Source: Ruminococcus sp. (GTDB taxonomy: Bacteria; Bacillota; Clostridia; Oscillospirales; Acutalibacteraceae). From it: 41,060 bases of DNA. The translations under genes were made by a program, and so were the position numbers. The DNA is taken from the NCBI GenBank assembly GCA_017384945.1, contig JAFNSO010000028.1, positions 1-41,060 on the forward strand. Direction: 5' to 3'. Positions within the stretch are counted from its first letter, which is position 1, and the number at the start of each line of letters is the position of its first letter. This document shows positions 1-8,081 of the stretch, in pieces. The notes under the pieces are model-generated. The model ran no database searches. It had not been told where the DNA came from and was given only the letters and a program-made list of their open reading frames with translations.

Positions 1-70
1 AATATCTGCTGCCTCTTCTGGATTGTGAGGCATGAGTTCTTTAGCTTCCGAAATTCTCATTTTCGCAATC
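1..70 (-). other. Foreign-looking sequence at the left edge, open on the minus strand
   Basis: These bases do not continue htpG. In the htpG frame there is a stop at 26-28, and the residues before position 68 do not resemble an Hsp90 N-terminus. Read on the minus strand one frame is open from about 78 to 1 and gives a protein-like peptide (EDAIAKMRISEAKELMPHN, continuing to the edge), while the other two minus frames are closed by stops. The changeover lies near 65-75. This could be a chimeric assembly end or a genuine rearrangement; I do not recognise the peptide. Confidence 0.45.
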
Positions 71-1666
71 GCGTCCTCGGGCTCCTACCGCTTCAAGCAG
101 GAAATGGAGAAAACCGATGACGTCGATATTATCGGACAATTCGGCGTAGGCTTCTACTCCGCGTTTATGGTTGCCGATAAGGTTGAGGTTTTCACCAAAA
201 AGTACGGCTGCGACACCGCCTACGTCTGGAGCTCTCAGGGCGCCGACGGCTACACAATCAAGGAATGTGAAAAGGAAAGCGTCGGTTCTGTCGTTAAGCT
301 CCATATCAAGGAGGACACCGAGAACGAAAACTACAGCGAGTTCCTCGAGCAGTACAGAATCTCGGAGCTTATCAAAAAGTACAGCGACTATATCCGCTAT
401 CCGATTATGATGGATATGACCAGAAGCAAGGTCAAGGAGGATACAAAGGACAGCGACAAGCCCGAGTACGAGACGGTCACCGAGACCGAAACACTCAACT
501 CGATGGTACCCATCTGGCAGAGACCTAAGAAGGACGTGTCGGACGAGGAATACGAAAAGTTCTACCACGATAAGTTTATGGCGTTCGATAAGCCCGCCAA
601 AATCATCACAACCTCGGTCGAGGGCGTAGTTACCTACAAGGCTCTCTTATTCATCCCCTCAAAAACACCCTTCGATTTCTACACAAAGGAGTACAAGAAG
701 GGTCTCCAGCTTTACTCAAGCGGAGTTCTTATTATGGAAAACTGCGAAGAGCTTCTGCCCGATTATTTCAGATTCGTAAAGGGCGTGGTCGACAGTCAGG
801 ACTTCTCGCTGAACATCTCGCGTGAAGTGCTCCAGCACAACCACCAGCTCAAAACAGTAGCTAACACACTTGAAAAGAAAATCAAAAACGAGCTTACTTC
901 CCTGCTCAAGAAGGACAGAGAAACATATGAAACCTTCTTCAATGAGTTCGGCAGACAGCTCAAATACGGAATCGTCGCCGACTACGGTATGCACAAGGAC
1001 AATCTCAAGGACCTTCTCATGTTCTACTCCTCAAATGACGAGAAACTGACGACGCTTTCCGAGTACGTCGACAGAATGAGAGAGGACCAGAAGTACATCT
1101 ACTTTGCCGCGGGCGAAAGCACAGGCTCAATCAGCAAGCTTCCGCAGGCTGAAATGGTGCTTTCAAAGGGCTACGAAATCCTCTACTGCACGCAGGACAT
1201 CGACGAGTTCACGCTCCAGACACTCCAAAGCTACAACGAAAAGCAGTTCAAAAGCGTTGACAGCGACGACCTCGGAATCGAGACCGAGGACAATAACACC
1301 GACACCGAATCCACGGACGCTACGCTTAAATTTGTACGCGACGCGCTCGGCGACAAGGTAAACGAGGTAATCGCCAGCAAAAAGCTCGTAAGCCATCCCG
1401 TCTGTATGACAGCCAAGGGCTCAATCAGCTTTGAAATGGAAAAATACTTCAACGCAATGCAGCCCGAAGCGGGTATGAAAGCCGAAAGATGTCTCGAGCT
1501 GAATATGAACCATCAGGCTGTAAAGACAATGTCCGAGCTCATAGGCAAGGACGACGAGAAAGCAAAAACCTACGCCGAGATTTTCTACAATCAAGCGTTG
1601 CTCATCGCGGGACTGCCGATTGAGGATCCGTCGGGATATGCCGACCTCGTAAGCTCAATAATGTAA
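68..1666 (+). CDS. htpG: Chaperone HtpG (Hsp90 family), 5'-truncated
   Basis: Bacterial Hsp90, a dimeric cytosolic ATP-dependent chaperone. The visible part begins just before the glycine-rich ATP-lid segment (IIGQFGVGFYSAF), then runs through the middle domain with the conserved SLNISREVLQHN segment near 780-840 to the C-terminal dimerisation domain ending in EDPSGYADLVSSIM. About 532 residues remain of the usual 620-650, so roughly the first 100 residues, including the helix with the catalytic Glu and the ADP-binding Asp of the Bergerat fold, are missing. The frame can be extended back to an ATG at 32, but residues before position 68 do not match the family. The gene is closed by a terminator at 1676. 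The identification is secure; the 5' end is not real. Confidence 0.93.
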   Translation: MASSGSYRFKQEMEKTDDVDIIGQFGVGFYSAFMVADKVEVFTKKYGCDTAYVWSSQGADGYTIKECEKESVGSVVKLHIKEDTENENYSEFLEQYRISELIKKYSDYIRYPIMMDMTRSKVKEDTKDSDKPEYETVTETETLNSMVPIWQRPKKDVSDEEYEKFYHDKFMAFDKPAKIITTSVEGVVTYKALLFIPSKTPFDFYTKEYKKGLQLYSSGVLIMENCEELLPDYFRFVKGVVDSQDFSLNISREVLQHNHQLKTVANTLEKKIKNELTSLLKKDRETYETFFNEFGRQLKYGIVADYGMHKDNLKDLLMFYSSNDEKLTTLSEYVDRMREDQKYIYFAAGESTGSISKLPQAEMVLSKGYEILYCTQDIDEFTLQTLQSYNEKQFKSVDSDDLGIETEDNNTDTESTDATLKFVRDALGDKVNEVIASKKLVSHPVCMTAKGSISFEMEKYFNAMQPEAGMKAERCLELNMNHQAVKTMSELIGKDDEKAKTYAEIFYNQALLIAGLPIEDPSGYADLVSSIM

Positions 1667-1675
1667 TTTTTCACC

Positions 1676-1711
1676 AAAGCCGACTCGTTTGGGTCGGCTT
1701 TAATTATATTT
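1676..1711 (+). terminator. Rho-independent terminator of htpG
   Basis: A perfect 9-bp stem, AAAGCCGAC at 1676-1684 pairing with GTCGGCTTT at 1693-1701, with an 8-base loop, is followed by an A/T-rich tract. It starts ten bases after the htpG stop. Confidence 0.85.
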
Positions 1712-1734
1712 TATATATAAATTCAGGATTGTAA

Positions 1735-1784
1735 ACCGAATTGTCAGATTTGTCATTGACAAATTGTCAATTCGGTTATATTAT
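1735..1784 (+). promoter_or_regulatory. Promoter with overlapping palindromic operator for the XRE gene
   Basis: TTGACA at 1756-1761 and TATTAT at 1779-1784 are separated by 17 bases, a good housekeeping promoter. The -35 box sits in the middle of a near-perfect inverted repeat: 1735-1755 (ACCGAATTGTCAGATTTGTCA) against 1757-1776 (TGACAAATTGTCAATTCGGT), differing by one substitution and one extra base. The expected transcription start is about 1790, only a few bases before the ATG at 1795. The arrangement fits autoregulation by the HTH protein that follows (inference). Confidence 0.7.
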
Positions 1785-1794
1785 TATCTCGGTG

Positions 1795-3516
1795 ATGCAA
1801 ATGACATTCAATGAAATCCTCGAAAAATACATAAAGCTTACAGGCTGCACCTCAAAGGAGCTGGCGCTCAGAAGCGGTCTATCCCAAACGGCTGTCAGCC
1901 GATACAGAAACGGTCAGCGAACACCCTCCTCGGACTTAAGCTCGGTTATGAAGCTGTGCGCGGCGTTTGAGTCAATCGCGAACGAAAAGAATATACCGTT
2001 TAACAGAAAAGCCCTTGAAAATGAGTTCAAGGAGTCCCTGAGCATTATCGAAATTGACTATCTGAGCTTTACGCACAGGCTTAACAGACTAATCAACCTG
2101 TTTGAAATCAACTCAAACGACCTCGCAAAGGCAATCAACTACGACCCCTCTCACCTCTCCCGAATCAAAGCAATGAAGAGAAAACCCGCAAACCCCGTAA
2201 AATTTGCCGAGGAAATAGCCTCGTATGTAACAAAGCGCTTCAACAGCGACGAGAGCAGGGGTCTTATAGCCTCCCTGACGGGAGAAAGCGAAAACCTTGA
2301 AGAAGCGCTCGTTCATTGGCTGCTCGGAGAAACCAACGGAAGCGACGATTATCTCGGCGAGTTATTAAGCGATCTCGATATGTTTGATTACACCAAATTC
2401 TTTCAGAATGAAAAAAACAAAGCCAAAGCTCCCCGATTCACTCCCCTTCCGTTCAGAAAAACCTTTTACGGCTTAAAAAGCATTCAGGAGGCTGAATTGA
2501 GATTCTTCGAGGAGCTGCTTCATTCAGACGTAAAAGGAACGGTCTTTCTGCACAACAGCCTCCCTCTGTCGGAAATAATGAAGCATATGGATTTCTGCGA
2601 AAAATGGTTCAGAATCGTAGCTGAGGTGCTCAACAACGGCACCAACATCATTCTTGTACACGACGTTACACGACCGATAATGGAAATGCGTCACGGAATA
2701 GAGATGTGGATGCCGCTTTATATGTCGGGAAGAATCACTTCATATTATATAAAAAACCGTACGCACGACGTTTTTCACACAATGACGTATGTTTCGGACA
2801 ACACGGCGCTTATCGGCGAATGTATCGGCAACAACCTGAAGGACGGAATGTACTACTTTACACGAAGCAAAAAGGAAGTCGAGTACTTCAAAACAAAGGC
2901 GAAAAACATTATAAGCCTTTGCAGTCCGCTTACATTCGTTTTCAAAAAGGAAAACCGCGACGAGTTCACAAAATACATAAACAAATACATAAACGAAAAA
3001 GCAAACCGCTACACAATCAATTCCTCTCTGCCGATTTGCACGATCAGCGAAGACCTGCTCAGAAGAATCGCCGATAGAAACAGGCTCTCCGACGAGGACT
3101 ACCAAAAACTGCTCGGCAGCGTTATGAAAATGCGCGAGCGTGTCAGTATTCTTCTTAAATCAAATACCATTACGGAGAATTTCCCGATAGTAACGAGGGA
3201 AGAATTTACTCACAACCCCCTAAGCATTTCGACCTCGGGAGCATTTTTAGACAAAACAATTTACTACACCTACGAGGAGTACGTCGAGCACCTTAGGCTC
3301 ACTAAGGAATTCTGCGCGTCTCACCCGAGATTTATAACAAACGAAATCAAAAAAAGCTTCAAAAACCTCACAATAACCGTAATGGAGGGCAAGCTGGGAG
3401 TCGTTTCAAAGCTTCAATCCCCGACGATACACTTCACCGTCCATCAGCCTCAGCTGTTCAAGGCTATTGATAACTACAACAAGTACTTTTTGGAGCAAAA
3501 CAGCAATATTGTGTAG
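1795..3516 (+). CDS. Large XRE-family regulator with two helix-turn-helix segments
   Basis: A 573-residue protein with an N-terminal XRE/Cro-type HTH (residues about 8-45; SKELALRSGLSQTAVSRYR) and a second HTH-like segment near residues 100-140 (NDLAKAINYDPSHLSRIK). The remaining ~400 residues are a conserved-looking domain that I cannot name. I chose ATG 1795 (ATG 1801 is the alternative) because the promoter's -10 box lies at 1779-1784, so the earlier in-frame TTG at 1741 would lie upstream of transcription. It is transcribed alone, between the htpG terminator and the pyk promoter. The palindrome over its own -35 box suggests self-repression. What signal the C-terminal part senses is unknown. 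Confidence 0.72.
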   Translation: MQMTFNEILEKYIKLTGCTSKELALRSGLSQTAVSRYRNGQRTPSSDLSSVMKLCAAFESIANEKNIPFNRKALENEFKESLSIIEIDYLSFTHRLNRLINLFEINSNDLAKAINYDPSHLSRIKAMKRKPANPVKFAEEIASYVTKRFNSDESRGLIASLTGESENLEEALVHWLLGETNGSDDYLGELLSDLDMFDYTKFFQNEKNKAKAPRFTPLPFRKTFYGLKSIQEAELRFFEELLHSDVKGTVFLHNSLPLSEIMKHMDFCEKWFRIVAEVLNNGTNIILVHDVTRPIMEMRHGIEMWMPLYMSGRITSYYIKNRTHDVFHTMTYVSDNTALIGECIGNNLKDGMYYFTRSKKEVEYFKTKAKNIISLCSPLTFVFKKENRDEFTKYINKYINEKANRYTINSSLPICTISEDLLRRIADRNRLSDEDYQKLLGSVMKMRERVSILLKSNTITENFPIVTREEFTHNPLSISTSGAFLDKTIYYTYEEYVEHLRLTKEFCASHPRFITNEIKKSFKNLTITVMEGKLGVVSKLQSPTIHFTVHQPQLFKAIDNYNKYFLEQNSNIV

Positions 3517-3553
3517 AACCTTCAAAAAATTATATGGTTTTTGCTTAAAACTA

Positions 3554-3582
3554 TTGAATTATCATAAACAAAAGTTTATAAT
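3554..3582 (+). promoter_or_regulatory. Promoter of pyk-aroK
   Basis: TTGAAT at 3554-3559, a 17-base spacer and a perfect TATAAT at 3577-3582. It is followed 23 bases later by the G-rich ribosome-binding site (GGGGGG at 3600-3605) of pyk. Confidence 0.75.
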
Positions 3583-3611
3583 AAAAATATCTTTATATTG
3601 GGGGGATTCTA

Positions 3612-5048
3612 ATGAGGAAAACTAAAATTATTTGCACGCTCGGTCCTGCCTGCGACAACCTCGAAACGCTGGTAAGAATGATAAACGCGGGTATGAACGT
3701 AGCGAGAATCAATATGTCTCACGGTACGCACGAGGAGCAGAAGGTAAGACTCGACCGTCTCAAGGAGGCAATCAGCCTTACGGGCAAAAATGTAGCTATT
3801 CTGCTCGACACAAAGGGTCCCGAGGTCAGAATCGGCGTCTTTGAGGAAGGCTCCGTCAAGCTTGAGGAGGGTCGTTCCTTCAAGCTGTACAAAAAGGAAA
3901 CCGTCGGCACAACAGACGGCATCGGGATCAGCTACCCGAAGCTTGTTGACATCTTCCTCGCCGAAAAGCAGAAGGCTCTCGGCAGACGAATTCTCCTTGA
4001 CGACGGAAAAATCGCGATTGTTGTGGACTCCGTTACAAAGGATTATATCGAATGTGTAGTCGCGAAGGGCGGCGTACTCTCCAACAGAAAGAGCATAAAT
4101 ATCCCGAATTATCACATCTCAATGCCGTTTGTCAGCGCGAAGGACAGAGCGGACATCGAGTTCGGTCTTTCACAGGGAGCCGAGATCGTCGCGGCAAGCT
4201 TTGTGCGCTCGGCCGACGACGTATCCACCCTGCGCGATTATATCGACTCAATAGGCTACGAGGGCGTTGACATCGTATCCAAGATTGAAAACCAGAGCGG
4301 CTTTGACGACATCGACAAAATCATCAGTCTTTCAAACGGAATAATGGTAGCCCGAGGCGATATGGGCGTCGAGATCCCGTTTATCAAGCTTCCCGAAATT
4401 CAGAAAACAATTATCAGAAAAACAGTCGCGAAGGGTAAATACGTCATCACCGCGACCCAGATGCTCGAAAGTATGACGACCAATCCCCTGCCGACCAGAG
4501 CTGAAATCAGCGACGTCGCCAACGCTGTTTACGACGGAACCTCAGCGGTAATGCTGTCGGGCGAGTCAGCGGTGGGTCAGTACCCCGTCGAGAGCGTAAA
4601 GGCGCTCAACGACATCTGCACCGAAGCCGAAAGCAACCACGAGGATCACGCGCTCCAGCAGTACATCGAGCAGTACGACGACTCTAACTCTTTCAGAAAG
4701 AGCATTTGCTTCTCCGCGCGTTACGTCGCGACAAGCATCGGCGCGAAGGCGATCATCGTTGAATCCGCGACGGGCAAGGTCGCGAGAGCCATGGCTCACT
4801 TCCGTCCCGAATGTCCGATTATCGCCGTGGTAACCTCCACGCTCGTCCAGCACAAGCTGTGTCTCAGCCGCGGCATCACCGCCGTACTCGGAGAAGAGCT
4901 TGAAAACACCGACGACATCACCCGTCAGGCTATGGAAAAGGCGGTAGAGACAGGAATCGTCCAGAAGGGCGACACGGTAGTCGTAATCTCCTCAAATAAA
5001 ATCGAGCCCTCCTACGGCACCGACACCCTGCAAATCAAGGTATTGTGA
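3612..5048 (+). CDS. pyk: Pyruvate kinase
   Basis: Converts phosphoenolpyruvate and ADP to pyruvate and ATP, the last step of glycolysis, in the cytosol. The 478-residue length is that of the short form without the extra C-terminal PEP-utiliser domain found in Bacillus. The N-terminal motif RKTKIICTLGPA, the substrate loop with ARINMSHG, the metal-binding segment VARGDMGVEIP and the motif ITATQMLESM are all present, followed by the C-terminal regulatory domain. The start is ATG 3612 after a strong purine ribosome-binding site. It shares its own promoter with aroK, whose ATG overlaps the pyk stop by one base (TGATG), so the two are translationally coupled. Confidence 0.97.
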   Translation: MRKTKIICTLGPACDNLETLVRMINAGMNVARINMSHGTHEEQKVRLDRLKEAISLTGKNVAILLDTKGPEVRIGVFEEGSVKLEEGRSFKLYKKETVGTTDGIGISYPKLVDIFLAEKQKALGRRILLDDGKIAIVVDSVTKDYIECVVAKGGVLSNRKSINIPNYHISMPFVSAKDRADIEFGLSQGAEIVAASFVRSADDVSTLRDYIDSIGYEGVDIVSKIENQSGFDDIDKIISLSNGIMVARGDMGVEIPFIKLPEIQKTIIRKTVAKGKYVITATQMLESMTTNPLPTRAEISDVANAVYDGTSAVMLSGESAVGQYPVESVKALNDICTEAESNHEDHALQQYIEQYDDSNSFRKSICFSARYVATSIGAKAIIVESATGKVARAMAHFRPECPIIAVVTSTLVQHKLCLSRGITAVLGEELENTDDITRQAMEKAVETGIVQKGDTVVVISSNKIEPSYGTDTLQIKVL

Positions 5049-5542
5049 TGAACAACATCATTTTGGTCGGTATGCCCGGAAGCGGAAAAAGCACGCTCGG
5101 GATAATACTCGCCAGAAGGCTCGGCTACGGATATCTTGACACCGACTCTTTTATTTCTCAAAGAGAAAAAAGCACACTACAGGGAATAATCGACACAAAG
5201 GGGCTCGCCTACTTTCTGGAAACCGAAAGCCAGGTCGGAAGCGAGATAGTATGCGACCGCGTTATCATAGCCACAGGCGGCTCAATGATACTTTCCGAGG
5301 AAGCGATGAATAACCTGTGCTCACTCGGAAAGGTAATCTACATCGACGTACCCCTCGACGAGCTGAAAAAACGTCTCGGCAACTACGCCGACCGCGGGGT
5401 CGCGTGCTCCGAAAACCAGACTCTCGAGGACATCTTAAAAGAAAGACAGCCGCTGTACGAAAAATACAGCGACATAAAAGTCACATACAAAATTGGCAGT
5501 TCCCTCGAGGAAACCGCTGACGATATTCTGAAAAAGCTGTAA
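5048..5542 (+). CDS. aroK: Shikimate kinase family protein
   Basis: Predicted to phosphorylate shikimate at O3 with ATP in aromatic amino acid synthesis. The 164-residue protein has a Walker A motif GMPGSGKST (residues about 8-16), the DTD segment that binds magnesium and substrate (LDTDSFI), and the Arg-containing ERQPLYEKYSD segment near the C-terminus. Two features are off consensus: the shikimate-binding triple glycine reads ATGGSM, and the lid, usually containing RPLL, reads YADRGVAC. The fold assignment is firm, but substrate identity is less certain than for a typical AroK. The start at ATG 5048 overlaps the pyk stop; an in-frame GTG at 5045 is possible but would overlap pyk further. 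Confidence 0.8.
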   Translation: MNNIILVGMPGSGKSTLGIILARRLGYGYLDTDSFISQREKSTLQGIIDTKGLAYFLETESQVGSEIVCDRVIIATGGSMILSEEAMNNLCSLGKVIYIDVPLDELKKRLGNYADRGVACSENQTLEDILKERQPLYEKYSDIKVTYKIGSSLEETADDILKKL

Positions 5543-5547
5543 GGAAT

Positions 5548-5585
5548 AAGGCAGATAAGCAATTTGAGCTTATCTGCCTTTTTTT
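5548..5585. terminator. Bidirectional terminator between aroK and the subtilase gene
   Basis: A 13-bp perfect stem, AAGGCAGATAAGC (5548-5560) with GCTTATCTGCCTT (5568-5580), is followed by a T tract to 5585. It ends aroK on the plus strand. The convergent subtilase gene ends inside it: its last codons (Lys-Lys-Gly-Arg) and its TAA at 5572-5570 form one arm of the stem. Confidence 0.9.
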
Positions 5586-8014
5586 ACCTTTACGACCGCT
5601 TTTAGCTTTACGTTTCCGTTTGTTTTGACGGTGATTTTCGCCTTACCAAAGCCCTTGGCGGTTATTATTCCGTTTTTATCGACCGACGCGATTTTTTTGT
5701 TCGAGGACTTAAACGACGCCTTTCCGACCTTGCCCTTTATTTGGAGTCTGAACCTCTTCCCTTTTACGAGGGAGATTTTTGTTTTGTTCAGCTTCGGTGG
5801 CAGCACCAGTATTCTGAGATATTTTGTCGAGCCGTTATTTGTAACGCTTATATAAAGCGAGCCCTTCTTTTTCGCGGTCACAACGCCGTTTTTGCTGACC
5901 GTTGCAACCCTTGGGTTGGAGCTTTTGAAAACTGTCGCGCCCTTTTTGAACTCAATATTCATTTCGATCCGGTATTTTATCCCGATATAAAGCTTTTTTG
6001 AGTACTCAAACAAGGTCAAAACCGTCTTTTCGGAGCTTTCGGAGACCGTCGGCTGCGTTGGAGCGGCAGTTTCGGGCTCCGTATTCCGCGCGCTCTCGGG
6101 CTGAGAGGTCTCGGGCTCCCCGTAATCAATATAATCGGTTATATTTTCAAGATAAAGAGAAGCGCAGTTCTCAACCTTTCCCGAGAGCGTGCCCGAATAA
6201 CGCGACGCGCTTTTCAGCGCCTTTATCACCTCGAGCGGCGGAAGGTCGTTGTACATATTCTTCACAAGCGCCACAGCGCCCGCCGCGTAAGGAGCAGCCA
6301 TCGAGGTACCGTTCTGAAAATCATACTTCTCAAAATCCTCCTCGTTTACATTCTGTCTGCTTACGGCGAGGTCGTCGATATAAAACTCCTTGGTCGTTTT
6401 GTATACGATAATAAGGATTTTTCTGTTCAAGCCCTTTTTGTAATTCGGGTCCGACGGGCTGAACTTAAACGTAAAATGATCCCATCCGTCTGAGCCGTAG
6501 CTCCCGAAATAATATTCGTTTTTCATAACGGTGTCAAACTCAGCCATAGTATCAAAGCTCTCGGGGACATCCGCAATGAAGCAGTCCGAGTCGGCAAGAA
6601 ACTTTGCCATAAAGCTGACGTAATAATCTCCCGAGTAAGACGAAAGTCTGTGCGGGAACTCGAGGATATACATATCTCCCGATTTCTCCGTCTCAAAGGA
6701 AAGCGACCTGCCGCTTGTTCCGAAAAAGCTCCTGTCATAATAGGCGTTGACCTTTCCCTCGGGCTCAACTATTCTCGGATAACCGAAGTCGTCGTACTTC
6801 AACTCACCGTTAAAGTTCTGATAATAAGAGCAAAGCCTGTTCCTCTTTTCCGGATCATAAATTGACGGATTAAAAGAGTTGTAGCAAACGGTCGAGAGAA
6901 TATTTGACCCCGGGGCGGCAATATCGACATACCTGTCGCTGTAGTTTGAAAACTCCGAAAGGGTGTCCTTTTCATTGCTCGATGCAACCGTGACGGCGTA
7001 CTTACTGTCGGTACACGGAGGGTTGTAATACACTCCTCCTTTGTGGTCGCCGAGGTCTGCGTACTGATTACCCGCGGCTATACAGGTGACGATCCCCATA
7101 GAGCCGAAGTTGTCAAAAATCTTGTCGTAGATTATCTTTTCCTCAAGATTTCCCTCTCCCGCGAAGGAACAGTTCACCGCGACGATATTCGCGCCGAGCT
7201 TCTTTGCCTTTTCGATGTAAGCATATGCCGCGAGCTCGTCGGCGGTGTAAAAATTGCTGTTACTGCTCGCCTTTAACGCCATTATTTTGACATTGGAGGC
7301 GTTTATTCCGCTTACTCCCCTTCCGTTGTTCGAGGACGCGGCGATAATACCTGCGACGTGAGTTCCGTGTCCGTTGTCGTCCACAGGCTCACGGCTCGGC
7401 ACTGTTTTCGTGAAATCATAGCCGTGTACTCCCTCGAGCTTGTCACCATATGGATTAGTCCACAGAACATCCTTTAAATCCTCGTGTTCAAGGTCGATCC
7501 CGCTGTCTACAACCGCGACAATCTGCTCCTTCTCGGACTTAGCCGCGCTCTCCCATAGCGCGGGAGCTCCTGTGTCGGCGTATTTGATTCCACTTTCGTT
7601 TGCGTTATTAAGCAGCGCCCACTGGTAATCTATATACGTGTCGTTCGTCAGAGATGTCTGTCTCTTGACAAAATTCGGCATAACGCAATCCACATTCGGA
7701 TTATTCCTCAGCGAATTTACAAGCTCCAAGGTGGATTTTTCCTTACTTTTAAGGGTTACGAATTTCAGGTCGTCCTTCTCACCGAGCACGCTCGAGCTTT
7801 TTATACTGATATCGTCTCCGTACAGAGAGCTCGCGTATTTACTTTTCAAAAGCTTATTATCCGAGTTTTCCTTAAGCTTTACGACAACCTCTCCGCTCGC
7901 GTATTCCCCGGGGAGCTTTTTTATTGCGTCCGCCTCTTCGGGAAATGAAATCAGCGAAGCGAGCACCGTACAGACAAGCACGGCGCCGAGCAGTTTTTTA
8001 ACAAATAATCTCAT
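5570..8014 (-). CDS. Secreted subtilisin-like (S8) serine protease with inserted domain and two C-terminal Ig-like domains
   Basis: An 814-residue exported endopeptidase. The order is: signal peptide (residues 1-30, hydrophobic LLGAVLVCTVLASL), propeptide-like region (to about 130), S8 domain with catalytic Asp170 (VVDSGID), His216 (NGHGTHVAG), oxyanion Asn316 (CIAAGN) and Ser571 (NGTSMAAP), an E/P/T-rich linker, and two bacterial Ig-like (Big_2) repeats (about 670-740 and 745-814). Asn316 to Ser571 spans 255 residues where subtilisin has 66, so about 190 residues are inserted. No sortase signal or dockerin is seen. The start is the ATG at 8014: GAAAGGG lies 8 bases before it, whereas it is only 2 bases from the in-frame ATG at 8020. 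Confidence 0.92.
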   Translation of the reverse strand: MRLFVKKLLGAVLVCTVLASLISFPEEADAIKKLPGEYASGEVVVKLKENSDNKLLKSKYASSLYGDDISIKSSSVLGEKDDLKFVTLKSKEKSTLELVNSLRNNPNVDCVMPNFVKRQTSLTNDTYIDYQWALLNNANESGIKYADTGAPALWESAAKSEKEQIVAVVDSGIDLEHEDLKDVLWTNPYGDKLEGVHGYDFTKTVPSREPVDDNGHGTHVAGIIAASSNNGRGVSGINASNVKIMALKASSNSNFYTADELAAYAYIEKAKKLGANIVAVNCSFAGEGNLEEKIIYDKIFDNFGSMGIVTCIAAGNQYADLGDHKGGVYYNPPCTDSKYAVTVASSNEKDTLSEFSNYSDRYVDIAAPGSNILSTVCYNSFNPSIYDPEKRNRLCSYYQNFNGELKYDDFGYPRIVEPEGKVNAYYDRSFFGTSGRSLSFETEKSGDMYILEFPHRLSSYSGDYYVSFMAKFLADSDCFIADVPESFDTMAEFDTVMKNEYYFGSYGSDGWDHFTFKFSPSDPNYKKGLNRKILIIVYKTTKEFYIDDLAVSRQNVNEEDFEKYDFQNGTSMAAPYAAGAVALVKNMYNDLPPLEVIKALKSASRYSGTLSGKVENCASLYLENITDYIDYGEPETSQPESARNTEPETAAPTQPTVSESSEKTVLTLFEYSKKLYIGIKYRIEMNIEFKKGATVFKSSNPRVATVSKNGVVTAKKKGSLYISVTNNGSTKYLRILVLPPKLNKTKISLVKGKRFRLQIKGKVGKASFKSSNKKIASVDKNGIITAKGFGKAKITVKTNGNVKLKAVVKVKKGR

Positions 8015-8038
8015 TTTCATTTCCCTTTCAACAGTAAA

Positions 8039-8070
8039 CAATCGGCTCAAACCAAAGCCTGAGCCGATTG
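8039..8070 (-). terminator. Hairpin after mscL (probable terminator)
   Basis: A perfect 11-bp inverted repeat, CAATCGGCTCA (8039-8049) with TGAGCCGATTG (8060-8070), lies 12 bases after the mscL stop on the minus strand. It is followed by only TTT before mixed sequence, so termination may be partial. No promoter is visible between it and the subtilase gene. Confidence 0.6.
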
Positions 8071-8081
8071 CGAACAAATTC

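Noticed and set aside
1741..1794. Extended N-terminus of the XRE protein from TTG 1741
   Set aside because: The promoter -35 and -10 boxes lie inside this stretch, and the residues it would add do not resemble the HTH family.
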